DNA from: Microglena sp. YARC
Taxonomy: Eukaryota > Chlorophyta > Chlorophyceae > Chlamydomonadales > Chlamydomonadaceae
DNA: 64,000 nt
Direction: 5' to 3'
Assembly: GCA_022414725.1 (NCBI GenBank)
Contig: CM039464.1
Coordinates: 7,013,180 to 7,077,179 of the forward strand
The stretch's first letter is position 1, and every line of letters starts with the position of its first letter. Position numbers and translations under genes: made by a program. A model generated the notes under the pieces. The model did no database searches, was not told the origin of the DNA, and worked only from the letters and a program-made list of their open reading frames with translations. Shown piece by piece: positions 43,543 through 53,800 of this stretch.

Positions 43543-44780
43543 GGGTCCAAAGAAAGTACTGTCATCCAGGGGGGGGCATGTGGGAGAGACAGGGGTGTGG
43601 ACTTGCCTCTTGTTGAGTCAGCATACTGGAGAGGCTGGGGTCCATCAGTAGTCAATGCCATGAAGTTGTGCTCATCCTCATTGTCTGTGCTGGACTGGGA
43701 GGTAGAGCAGTCATCATCTGCCACATGGGCATGCCCACGTCTGTCACGGCGGCTGTGGCTCTTGGGGTCTCTGTTGGAGGTCCTGTGGTCTCTCCTAGGT
43801 GACTTGGATTTGCTGGAGGACCTCCTAGCTGTATCCTTGGGGGGTGATGGAGATCCCCTATGGACAGATGTGGATGAAAACGGTGGAGGCCTGTACTTCA
43901 GTTCGGTGGGGGCACTTGGGCAAGTGAGGGAGTTGTGCCCAAAACCATTACATTTCGAGCAGGTCATCTGGGTAGATGGGATACAGTCCTTCCTTGGGCG
44001 TCCTTGGAAGGCAGCAGCTGCCATGTGCTCATTTTCCTCTGGGGAGATGTTGGAGTCAGATATTTGGTTGGAGACCTGGTACCTGATGATCTGTGTCTGG
44101 AATGAGGCAAAGTCAGGGCAGACAGAGTTGTGGAAGGAGAACCTGAAACCATTGTACTCTGGGCGAGGTGCAAGTCCCTGGACAATGATGCTGAGAAAAG
44201 CAGGGATGGAGGTGTTGCTGACCCCATTGACTTGGGGAAGCAAGGTATACAGCTCATAGCTGCGAGAGAGGTAAACCTGCAGTGGCTCAGTAGTAGTCAT
44301 GCTGAGGTTATACATGGATCGCACTGCCCCTGTTTCCTGGTCAGAGTTCCGTTCTCCATATGTGAGCTTGAGGAACCTGTAGGCTTTGGCAGCGACGTCA
44401 GTGTTTGCAAGTATGGCCTGTTGGATTGGTTCTGAGCAGTGTTTGAGGATCTCATTGAAAGCGACAGCATTCTTTACCATGTTGATTGGGTGGGGAACAG
44501 CACGAGCCGCAATAGTTGCATTAGTGTGGTCCAAATTCGGGTAATGAGAATGGGTATCCGTCAGCTGTTCCTGGCTCACCGGCGGGGGGTACGTTCTTCG
44601 CCGCATCAAGCAATGGCGACGGAGATGCACCCATGGTGGGACCTGAGGTGACGGAGGAGGAAGGGTCCAAACTTGTGCCAGGGAATAGTAGGCGTGCTGT
44701 CGAAGATGAGTGCAGGGGGCTTGACTGGAGTTGCCATGATATCTGTCGCGGCGCTGGGGTCTTGGGGTCTTGGTCTTCAC
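43539..44780 (-). CDS. gag: Gag of the Gag-protease element
   Basis: 413 codons on the minus strand, open throughout. The central helical region (EPIQQAILANTDVAAKAYRF, EPLQVYLSRSYELYTLLPQV, IVQGLAPRPEYNGF) aligns with the truncated Gag at 19430-18564. A zinc knuckle CSKCNGFGHNSLTC (CX2CX4HX4C) lies near residues 273-286, followed by an Arg/Ser-rich basic tail and an acidic end. It would form particles and bind element RNA. The first ~60 residues are unusual for Gag and may precede the true start. The stop overlaps the next ATG. Confidence 0.85.
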   Translation of the reverse strand: MKTKTPRPQRRDRYHGNSSQAPCTHLRQHAYYSLAQVWTLPPPSPQVPPWVHLRRHCLMRRRTYPPPVSQEQLTDTHSHYPNLDHTNATIAARAVPHPINMVKNAVAFNEILKHCSEPIQQAILANTDVAAKAYRFLKLTYGERNSDQETGAVRSMYNLSMTTTEPLQVYLSRSYELYTLLPQVNGVSNTSIPAFLSIIVQGLAPRPEYNGFRFSFHNSVCPDFASFQTQIIRYQVSNQISDSNISPEENEHMAAAAFQGRPRKDCIPSTQMTCSKCNGFGHNSLTCPSAPTELKYRPPPFSSTSVHRGSPSPPKDTARRSSSKSKSPRRDHRTSNRDPKSHSRRDRRGHAHVADDDCSTSQSSTDNEDEHNFMALTTDGPQPLQYADSTRGKSTPLSLPHAPPWMTVLSLDP

Positions 44781-45326
44781 ACCGGGTTAATAAACCGGCC
44801 TGTGGGTAATCCGGGTGTGAAGCTTGTCGGGCTTCAGTCTTGGGTGTGCGGTTCGGAGGTAGTGGTGAGGGAGTGTTGACAACAAAGGGGGTACCAAATG
44901 GGTCCTGGGGGTCTGAAATGGTGGTTATAGTAGCAGGGAGAGGGGGTAAGGGGTGACGGAATCAGAGGGTGGGAGGAGGAAGGGGGGGGGTACGAGGGTG
45001 TGCAGGGTTGAATCTCCGTGGCACAAGCAATCTCAGAGGATTGCGCAACGCTGTGTGTGATCTGATGAGTGTACAACTCACGTCAAAGATCTACTCAAAC
45101 TCCTGGACTGCGTCTACTTTTCGTCTTGGACGGATGGTAGAGACAACATGAGAGTTGTGTGGGCAGTAGGCGAGGCAGCGCAGGTTAGATTCCTCACGTG
45201 AACACGTAGGCAATCCAGGGCCAAAAGCAGTACTCAAGCCGTCGAGCTAGTCTGAGGGAAAACTGTCACCTTGTGCAGGGCTGAAGATCCACTTGGCACG
45301 GGCGCAGGGGCGCTGTCGGGTAGCGG

Positions 45327-45340
45327 TCGGGCTGATAACC
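45327..45340 (-). other. Primer-binding site of the Gag-protease element
   Basis: The minus strand reads GGTTATCAGCCCGA directly after the 5' LTR, whose end is fixed by the TTCCG duplication. GGTTAT fits the initiator tRNA-Met anticodon region. 44781-45326 is leader without a recognised gene. Confidence 0.7.
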
Positions 45341-45568
45341 TTTCAATCGATAGAGTCGTTACACAGTGAAGACTAAAGGAGCAGATAGCTTAACATCGCA
45401 ACTCGCTCGTGCGGCTATATAGAAAAGGATGTCTCCAGGAAGATTCTGAAGACACGTGCAGGCCATAGCTAGCCTATGGCCTGGCGGCAGGCAACCTGGG
45501 TCCTGGAGCACCAGGACCACGCGTGCACTATGCCAACTACTCAGTGTCCGACGCAACGGACAATAACA
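45341..45568 (-). repeat. 5' LTR of the Gag-protease element
   Basis: 228 bp. In element orientation it starts TGTTATTGTCCG and ends CGATTGAAA. It is the intact reference for the split 3' LTR. Confidence 0.95.
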
Positions 45569-46164
45569 TTCCGCGGAGGGGGCTTTTAGCTGCTAGACTG
45601 GCTGCCACCTCTCCTGCGCCTAGGTACTCCATGCTTCCTCCATCAGGCCCCCCCTCGCCATCCGTGTTGGTGTCGATTACGGGGTTCGATCGGCAGTAAC
45701 ACGGATCGGATTTTGTCCTTGTCGGCATTGAGGTTGCCAATTGAATGATGTACCAGTGCAGCCACCAGATGCACCAGTTGCACCTCAACCATGGCTGTGT
45801 CAGATCTAGTGACTTGGTCATGTAAGGCAGTTACTGCGGTTCCTACGTCTGTACTGTTTCCACCACCCAGTCTCCTTGCTACTTGCAGCAACCTGCTCCC
45901 TGTCACCCTGTGTCACCGCAGCTCATGCAAAAAATGACCAATAGCGCATAATTGAAAAAAATGGTGCGCGAAACGCACAGTTTTTAAAGAGGCAAGTGCG
46001 CTTTTTTGACTACGCGCAGTTCTTTAAAGGCAACTGCGCATTGGGGGCAGTAAAATAATGGCAAGTGCGCGAAACGGGCTGGTCAAATTGACAGAATGTA
46101 GTACCCTGAGAAGAACCATAGTTGGCGTGGCTTCATCCCACCCGGCCCAGCCCACGCACGGCCC

Positions 46165-46525
46165 TGCGGCTGAGTTGTGGGTGAAGTCCGTGCTAATAAT
46201 AGCCCAAGTGCCATAGGGGAATGTTTCGTCCATCGTGATGCTTGCATGTTTCGCCTCGATTTTTTGACGACAATTATTCCATTCCCAAACCTATGCATGC
46301 GCACATGCATGGATGGTACGAATTTGAAATGATGACAAATGTTACCCGATATTTGTAGCTTTTGGCCCCAAAAGCACAAACCTTAGCTCCTTTTCTTGAA
46401 TTGCGATGCTCATATGTGGTCTCGTGAGAATATGTCCGGTATCAATGATTCTTATAATTGTTATATGTTATATAATGTTTCGTTTTTTTGTGATTTGAAG
46501 TGAAACCTGAAAAAGTAGTTTGTGA
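46165..46525. repeat. Dispersed repeat, copy 2, ending in (CAAA)n
   Basis: Same body as 14590-14945, sharing GGGGAATGTTTCGTCCAT, GAATTGCGATGCTCATATGTG and CCTGAAAAAGTAGTT. It leads directly into the CAAA tract. Confidence 0.75.
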
Positions 46526-46657
46526 AAACAAACAAACAAACAAACAAACAAACAAACAAACAAACAAACAAACAAACAAACAAACAAACAAACAAACAAA
46601 CAAACAAACAAACAAACAAACAAACAAACAAACAAACAAACAAACAAACAAACAAAC
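46525..46657. repeat. (CAAA)n microsatellite
   Basis: About 33 uninterrupted copies. Open frames in it are composition artefacts. Confidence 0.97.
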
Positions 46658-46889
46658 GTGCTTCCGTGTTATAAAATGTGATGGTCGGTAGGCTGTGCTG
46701 CTTTCCAGTCTCGGCAGTGATTCGCTGAGTTTTTTTAACGTATCCTCCCTCTGTGTGTGTGCCTCAAAAACCCTTTAAATCCCTGTTATACAATTGGATG
46801 GTAGGCAGGCTGTGCCGCTGTCCTGTCACAGCAATGATTTGCTGAGTTGATGTAACGAACCTTCTCTCTCAAACCATTGTTTTTTGGTC

Positions 46890-47065
46890 CTCCAGGCCCT
46901 TTGTATGATGAATTTGTCGGGTCTGGCCTCCTGGGGGTTGAGGGGGAATTTGGTTTTCACCCGTGATAGTCCCACCCGTGATAGTCCCACCCAAATCAAC
47001 ATGCCCTAATAACCTAATGTGTATTACGAATTCGGATTCTTTGTGAAATTGCATTATTACTATAT
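46890..47065 (-). repeat. Divergent inverted copy of an array-unit segment
   Basis: The minus strand reproduces, with many changes, the unit segment around CGCAAAGAAACCGAATTTAT and CCAGGAGGCCAGACCCGA. An internal 14-bp duplication (CCCGTGATAGTCCCA) is present. It is a relic of the array lying in opposite orientation. Confidence 0.75.
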
Positions 47066-47249
47066 GATACGTTTATAAATTAATTGCTTATATGTTGGTA
47101 TTCAACTGGCGTGGTCACAACCACTATCTGGCTGGCGGTCTTAGACACTAGTTGACTGGACAGGGTGGACACGCGCCCTTGCGTGCCACGGGGTAAGGCC
47201 TATAAGCCGTACCATAACAAGTAACCTTTCTTTGGTTTTTAGGTACCCC

Positions 47250-48010
47250 GGTAAGGTATTCAACCCTGGCAGTAACATGTAAAAGAAATATAATTGCGGT
47301 ATTCAACTTGAAACTAACATGCAAAATATATAATTACGGTATTCAACCCTGACAGTACCGTGCAAAAATAAATATAATTACGGTATCCAACCCTGACAGT
47401 ACCGGTACTATGCAAAATAAATATAATTACGGTATCCAACCCTGACAGTACCGGTACTTGGCAAAATAAATATAATTACGGTATTCAACCCTGACAGTAC
47501 CGTGCAAAATAAATATAATTACGGTATCCAACCCTGACAGTACCGGTACTTGGCAAAATAAATATAATTACGGTATTCAACCCTGACAGTACCGTGCAAA
47601 ATAAATATAATTACGGTATCCAACCCTGACAGTACCGGTACTTGGCAAAATAAATAGAATTACGGTATTCAACCCTGACAGTACCGTGCAAAATAAATAT
47701 AATTACGGTATCCAACCCTGACAGTACCATTCAAAATAAATATAATTACGGTATTCAACCCTGACAGTACCGTGCAAAATAAATATAATTACGGTATCCA
47801 ACCCTGACAGTACCATCAAAAATAAATATAATTACGGTATTCAACCCTGTCAGTAACATGCAAAATAAATACAATTACGGTATTCAACCCTGACAGTACC
47901 ATGCAGTATAAATAGAATTACGGTAATCAAGCCTGACAGTACCGCTACTATGCAAAATATATGTAATTACGGTATTCAACCTGGCAGTAACATGCAAAAT
48001 AAATATAAAT
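47250..48010. repeat. 43/49-bp minisatellite
   Basis: About 17 units of the type GGTATTCAACCCTGACAGTA ... AAATATAATTAC. A 43-bp form and a 49-bp form (extra GTACTTG-type insert, CCGGTACTTGG) alternate for part of the array. 48011-48518 holds nothing I can assign. Confidence 0.93.
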
Positions 48011-48518
48011 ATCGGTACATACACATGCCCCTAATTCCAACTCTTAAATAATTCTACCATCAGCTACCATCCTATTTTTTCAGTGGTGAAAAGAAAAACG
48101 TTGGGCTCAATCAGTACTATTTTCTCTCGAATTTGGGCGGCTTGCTACCCCTGAATTTATCCATGAGGCCAGCTAGCCCCAACTCGTCGCAGGTGGCCTT
48201 TTCCTTGGGGCTCAATGTTAAATCACGAGAGGTCTCGGGTCGATCGAGGAGGTAGAGAATCCTACATGCACATTTCAATGTGAAAATAGTCAGAATGATT
48301 CAATAACCAAAATGCAAAACAGGTTTGATTCTCTTGTACAACTTATCCTGAATTTTGTTTGTGAGGTGTGGGCTCCTTCTATTCTGAACAACAACAACAT
48401 TTGTTTATCTCCATAATGACCATGCTTATGAGAAATGGCACAGAGGTATGCTTCAATAAATGTTGGGCGTTTGCCAATCAACTACATCTAACATTATCAT
48501 GGAAGATTTGCAAATCAA

Positions 48519-49333
48519 TTGGGTAGAACCCCTTTGTGCTTTGCTTGGCTTAAACAGGCTTTGCGCTTCTGGAACAAGATCATAGATAAAGAACATGAGG
48601 ATCTTATTATAATGGCTCTTGAGGAATCTTTTGATTCCAACCCTGGCTGGGTTCATGACTTGTGTTGTGCTCTCTACAAGCTAGGATCCATTAAAGAACT
48701 CAACATTTTGGAGGCTGTCGATGTCTAAGGTATAATATATTTTTTGTTTTTGAGTCATGTAGGTTTAAGTACCCAAGTGACACCAATGCAGTCAGAGACA
48801 TCCCTAATGAGAAAAGGGCTGGCTTTTTTTTTTTTTTAGAATGAGTGTGGTGGATGTGTGCTCCACCCACCACCCTCATTCTCAACAGTAATGATGGGAA
48901 TGGCTTGATTCCCTTTACATCCGCCTTACATAAGCAGGATCAGATTCGTTCTGTAGCACAGTTTAGAATGGGCTCCCATTGGCTGAACACAGAAAAATGA
49001 GGGTGGTGGATGGAGCACACATACCCCGTGCAATGAGACACTGTCAACTGTGTGGGTTTCAAACCTGAGGATGAAATGCATATGTTTGAGTGCCCTTTTT
49101 ATAATGATATTCGCCTCCGCTACCTGAAGCTGTTTACAGATATTTATAGGCATGCCCATGATGATACCGACTTAACCACATGGAAAGTGGAATTCTGCGA
49201 TTCCACATTCAGAACTTGTATGCATGGAAATGGGTCAAATGGCACTAAGTCTTTTTGGAGCAACCTAACCGACTATCTTTCTACTTGTAGAAGAGCAAGA
49301 CAGGAAGCCCTGGACTGCTTAGTGGCACCGTAA
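48519..49333 (+). pseudogene. LINE-type ORF2 C-terminal remnant
   Basis: Two open stretches, 48519-48728 and 49052-49333, lie in different frames. The first has PLCFAWLKQALRFWNKII, the second KPEDEMHMFECPFYNDIR. Just upstream of the second, another frame reads RHCQLCGF, so joined together they give a CX2CX8HX3C zinc finger typical of the C-terminus of non-LTR retrotransposon reverse transcriptases. A hairpin with a T-run (48825-48882) lies between them, and a further frame break sits near 49000. RT itself is not present. It is a dead 3' fragment. 49334-49600 is probable 3' untranslated sequence. Confidence 0.65.
48838..48882. repeat. Short inverted repeat after a T-run
   Basis: Arms AGAATGAGTGTGGTGGAT and ACCCACCACCCTCATTCT are nearly complementary, preceded by 12 or more T. 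Possibly a small inserted hairpin in the LINE remnant. Confidence 0.7.
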
Positions 49334-49606
49334 TTTACTCTCCTTTATTTATTTTCTTGTGACTTCTCATTTGTTAGCTTCTTACCTCCGCCACTGTAAG
49401 TGGTTAAGATCTGGGTCCTGTTCTAGGGGGTTTAATACTTACGCCACCGAAACAGTGGTTGGGAGTTTGGTTTGTTTGTCCTCGACACACCCCTGATGTA
49501 ATGGGTTTTTTGCTTTGTGGGTGCTTCTTCGTTTTGCTTAAGTACAGAGTCTCATACACCCTCGTGGTGTCAAGTAGACTTTAACATGAAATATAATGTA
49601 ATGTAA

Positions 49607-49935
49607 AGGCAAAATTAGACCAAGCAAAACAAAATCAAACACAACTAGGCAAAACATAACCAAACAAAGCAAAACAATAAAAATACTAGGCAAAACATAG
49701 CCAAGCAAAACAATACAAATCAAGCACAACTAGGCAAAACATAACCAAGCCAAGCCAAGCAAAACTAAACAAAATCAAGCACAACTAGGCAAACCGTAGC
49801 CAAGCAAAACAAAACAAATCAAACACAGCTAGGCAAAACATAACCAAGCAAAACAAAACAAAATAAAAAACTGGCAAAATATAAAAGAAGAAAATCAAAC
49901 GAACCCAGGCAAAACATTTAAAAAATATAAATACA
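49607..49935. repeat. AAACA-rich minisatellite
   Basis: Repeats of ACTAGGCAAAACATAACCAA and AGCAAAACAAAACAAATCAA in degenerate tandem. Confidence 0.85.
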
Positions 49936-49963
49936 TATGGTTATATCTGGGTATATATGTACT

Positions 49964-50597
49964 CAGACCATATAATTAAGGTCCCTAACATCGCGCACTC
50001 CTAAACATCACACTCAGTCCATATAGTCAAGGTCCCTAACATTGCACACTCATATACATCGCACTCAGTCCATATAATCAAGGTCCCTAACATCACGCTC
50101 CTAAACATGACACTCAGTCCATATAATCAAGGTCCCTAACATCGCGCGCTCCTAAACATCACACTGAGTCCATATAATCAAGGTCCCTAACATCACACAC
50201 TCCTAAACATCACACTTAGTCCATATAATCAAGGTCCCTAACATCGCGCGCTCCTAAACATCACACTGAGTCCATATAATCAAGGTCCCTAACATCACAC
50301 ACTCATATACATCGCACTCAGTCCATATAATCAAGGTCCCTATCATTGCGCACTCCTAAACATCACACCCAGTCCATATAATCAAGGTCCCTAACATCAC
50401 GCTCTTCTAAACATCACTTCAGTCAATTTAATCAAGGTCCCTAATTGCGCTCCTGAAGATCACACTCAGTCCATATAATCAAGGTCCCTAAAATTGCGCT
50501 CCTAAACATCACACCGCACTCAGTCCATATAATCAAGGTCCATAACATTGCGCTCCTAAACAACACACGCAGTCCATATAATCAAGGTCCCCAACAC
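49964..50597. repeat. ~50-bp minisatellite (AGTCCATATAATCAAGGTCC)
   Basis: About a dozen units, each with CAGTCCATATAATCAAGG, TCCCTAACATC and CTCCTAAACATCACAC. 50598-50829 is AT-rich with TATATA runs and no gene. Confidence 0.9.
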
Positions 50598-50829
50598 CCA
50601 TATACCCATCTGGCTATCAACTATATATATGTATCTAGGTATAGGCTATCTGCAGATAGGTATGTTTATGGGTACAGCTGGGTATGTTTATGGGTACATA
50701 TACTATATATATAAAACATGTATATTGAAATATATAAATAAATACATATAGTATATATAGTTATATACCAACCCTATAGCCTATATATCGGGTTAAATAT
50801 ATACCCGATGTCAATGACTACTCTTTAAT

Positions 50830-53800
50830 TACCCACCAGTTCAATGCCTTGGCCGCAGCCCATGCATGGGTCTGTATATGGGGAAGTGTACAGCTTGCGC
50901 TTCCCATGCAAGGAGGCCAATGACTACTAGAAATACGAATACTTTTACTGATACTAATACAAATACTAATACTAGAAATGCCCACCAGTTCAGTGCCTTG
51001 GCCGCAGCCCATGCATGGGTCTGTATATGGGGGAATGTACAGCTTGCGCTTCCCATGCAAGGAGGCCAATGACTACTAGAAATACGAATACTTTTACTGA
51101 TACTAATACAAATACTAATACTAGAAATGCCCACCAGTTCAGTGCCTTGGCCGCAGCCCATGCATGGGTCTGTATATGGGGAAGTGTACAGCTTGCGCTT
51201 CCCATGCAAGGAGGCCAATGACTACTAGAAATACGAATACTTTTACTGATACTAATACAAATACTAATACTAGAAATGCCCACCAGTTCAGTGCCTTGGC
51301 CGCAGCCCATGCATGGGTCTGTATATGGGGAAGTGTACAGCTTGCGCTTCCCATGCATGCAAGGAGGCCAATGACTACTAGAAATACGAATACTTTTACT
51401 GATACTAATACAAATACTAATACTAGAAATGCCCACCAGTTCAGTGCCTTGGCCGCAGCCCATGCATGGGTCTGTATATGGGGAAGTGTACAGCTTGCGC
51501 TTCCCATGCAAGGAGGCCAATGACTACTAGAAATACGAATACTTTTACTGATACTAATACAAATACTAATACTAGAAATGCCCCACCAGTTCAGTGCCTT
51601 GGCCGCAGCCCATGCATGGGTCTGTATATGGGGAAGTGTACAGCTTGCGCTTCCCATGCATGCAAGGAGGCCAATGACTACTAGAAATACGAATACTTTT
51701 ACTGATACTAATACAAATACTAATACTAGAAATGCCCACCAGTTCAGTGCCTTGGCCGCAGCCCATGCATGGGTCTGTATATGGGGAAGTGTACAGCTTG
51801 CGCTTCCGATGCATGCAAGGAGGCCAATGACTACTAGAAATACGAATACTTTTACTGATACTAATACAAATACTAATACTAGAAATGCCCACCAGTTCAG
51901 TGCCTTGGCCGCAGCCCATGCATGGGTCTGTATATGGGGGAAGTGTACAGCTTGCGCTTCCCATGCATGCAAGGAGGCCAATGACTACTAGAAATACGAA
52001 TACTTTTACTGATACTAATACAAATACTAATACTAGAAATGGCCACAGCCCATGCACCAGTTCAGCCAATGCCTTGGAAAATACTAATACACAGCCCATG
52101 CATGGGTCTGTGTATGGGGAAGTGTACAGCTTGCGCTTCCCATGCATGCAAGGAGGCCAATGACTACTAGAAATACGAATACTTTTACTGATACTAATAC
52201 AAATACTAATACTAGAAATGCCCACCAGTTCAATGCCTTGGCCGCAGCCCATGCATGGGTCTGTATATGGGGAAGTGTACAGCTTGCGCTTCCCATGCAA
52301 GGAGGCCAATGACTACTAGAAATACGAATACTTTTACTGATACTAATACAAATACTAATACTAGAAAACTCTAAAATGCCCACCAGTTCAGTGCCTTGGC
52401 CGCAGCCCATGCATGGGTCTGTATATGGGGAAGTGTACTGCTTGCGCTTCCCATGCATGCAAGGAGGCCAATGACTACTAGAAATACGAATACTTTTACT
52501 GATACTAATACAAATACTAATACTAGAAATGCCCACCAGTTCAGTGCCTTGGCCGCAGCCCATGCATGGGTCTGTATATGGGGAAGTGTACAGCTTGCGC
52601 TTCCCATGCATGCAAGGAGGCCAATGACTACTAGAAATACGAATACTTTTACTGATACTAATACAAATACTAATACTAGAAATGCCCACCAGTTCAGTGC
52701 CTTGGCCGCAGCCCATGCATGGGTCTGTATATGGGGAAGTGTACAGCTTGCGCTTCCCCATGCATGCAAGGAGGCCAATGACTACTAGAAATACGAATAC
52801 TTTTACTGATACTAATACAAATACTAATACTAGAAATGCCCACCAGTTCAATGCCTTGGCCGCAGCCCATGCATGGGTCTGTATATGGGGAAGTGTACAG
52901 CTTGCGCTTCCCATGCATGCAAGGAGGCCAATGACTACTAGAAATACGAATACTTTTACTGATACTAATACAAATACTAATACTAGAATGCCCACCAGTT
53001 CATGCCTTGGCCGCAGCCCATGCATGGTCTGTATATGGGGAAGTGTACAGCTTGCGCTTCCCATGCATGCAAGGGCCAATGACTACTAGAAATACGAATA
53101 CTTTTACGATACTAATTACAAATACTAATACTAGAAATGTCCACAAGTTCAGTGCCTTGCCGCAGCCATGCATGGTCAGTGTACATCCCATGCATGCAAG
53201 GAGGCCAATGTAGAAATACGATACTTACTGATACTAATACAAAGTACTAAACTAGAAATGCCCACCAGTTCAGTGCCTTAGCCCATGCATTCCAGTTGCG
53301 CTTCCCATGCATTATAGGCCTGGAGGCCAATGCAGTGTACAGTCTGCGGCATCACGATTTTACTGGGGAAGTGGCACATGCATGGGTAATATGGGGAAGT
53401 GTACAGCTTGCGCTTCCCATGCAAGGAGGCCAATGAGACTACTAGAAATACAAATACTTTTACTGATACTAATACAAATCTAATACTAGAAAAATGCCCT
53501 GTATATGGGGAAGTGTACACCAGTTCATGGAATCTTTTACTGTGTCAGCCCATGCATGGGTCTGTATATGGGGAAGTGTACAGCTTGCGCTTCCATGCAA
53601 GGAGGCCAATGGGACTACTGACGAATACTACTGAATACTCAGAACATCCAGTTCATTGCCTTGCCCATGCACTGGGATAGCAGCTTGCGGCATGCCCAAT
53701 GACTACTAGAAATACGAATACTTTTACTGCTACTAATACAAATACTAATTACTAGAAATGCCCCACCAGGTTCAGTGCATTGGCCGCAGCCCATGCATGG

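Larger units (their letters stand above)
35933..45573 (-). mobile_element. Minus-strand Gag-protease LTR element lacking RT, with TTCCG target duplication
   Basis: TTCCG flanks the element at 35933-35937 and 45569-45573. The 5' LTR is 45341-45568. The 3' LTR is 35938-36054 plus 41038-41141, split by a 4977-bp insertion. Primer site (45327-45340) and polypurine tract (41142-41150) are textbook in position. The 4.2-kb interior encodes Gag, a protease-like region and an unrecognised C-terminal part. No recognisable RT or RNase H and no complete integrase is found. The LTRs differ by four substitutions and two indels in about 221 bp. The copy looks like a non-autonomous element that moved with proteins supplied in trans. 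Confidence 0.85.
35065..46108. mobile_element. Terminal-inverted-repeat element (~1.4 kb) split by a nested LTR element
   Basis: CAGGGTACTACAT at 35065-35077 is exactly inverted as ATGTAGTACCCTG at 46096-46108. Both subterminal regions are rich in TGCGC words and share CTTTTTTGACTAC. Removing the LTR element at 35938-45573 joins 35065-35937 to 45574-46108, giving about 1.4 kb. A short unassigned minus-strand frame (45906-45643, 87 codons) is the only coding hint and I do not recognise it. CAGGG ends resemble hAT-type elements, but no 8-bp target duplication is visible, so the superfamily is open. Confidence 0.55.

Noticed and set aside
46442..46691. Repetitive Cys/Leu/Phe/Val and Lys/Gln/Thr/Asn frames
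   Set aside because: Pure (CAAA)n microsatellite translation.
36680..50600. CRISPR-like spaced repeats
   Set aside because: The repeats are contiguous tandem minisatellites without unique spacers, in eukaryotic DNA with no cas genes.
50818..53089. Long open frames on both strands in the satellite (up to 331 codons)
   Set aside because: They are composition artefacts of a stop-poor repeat and vanish where indels begin.
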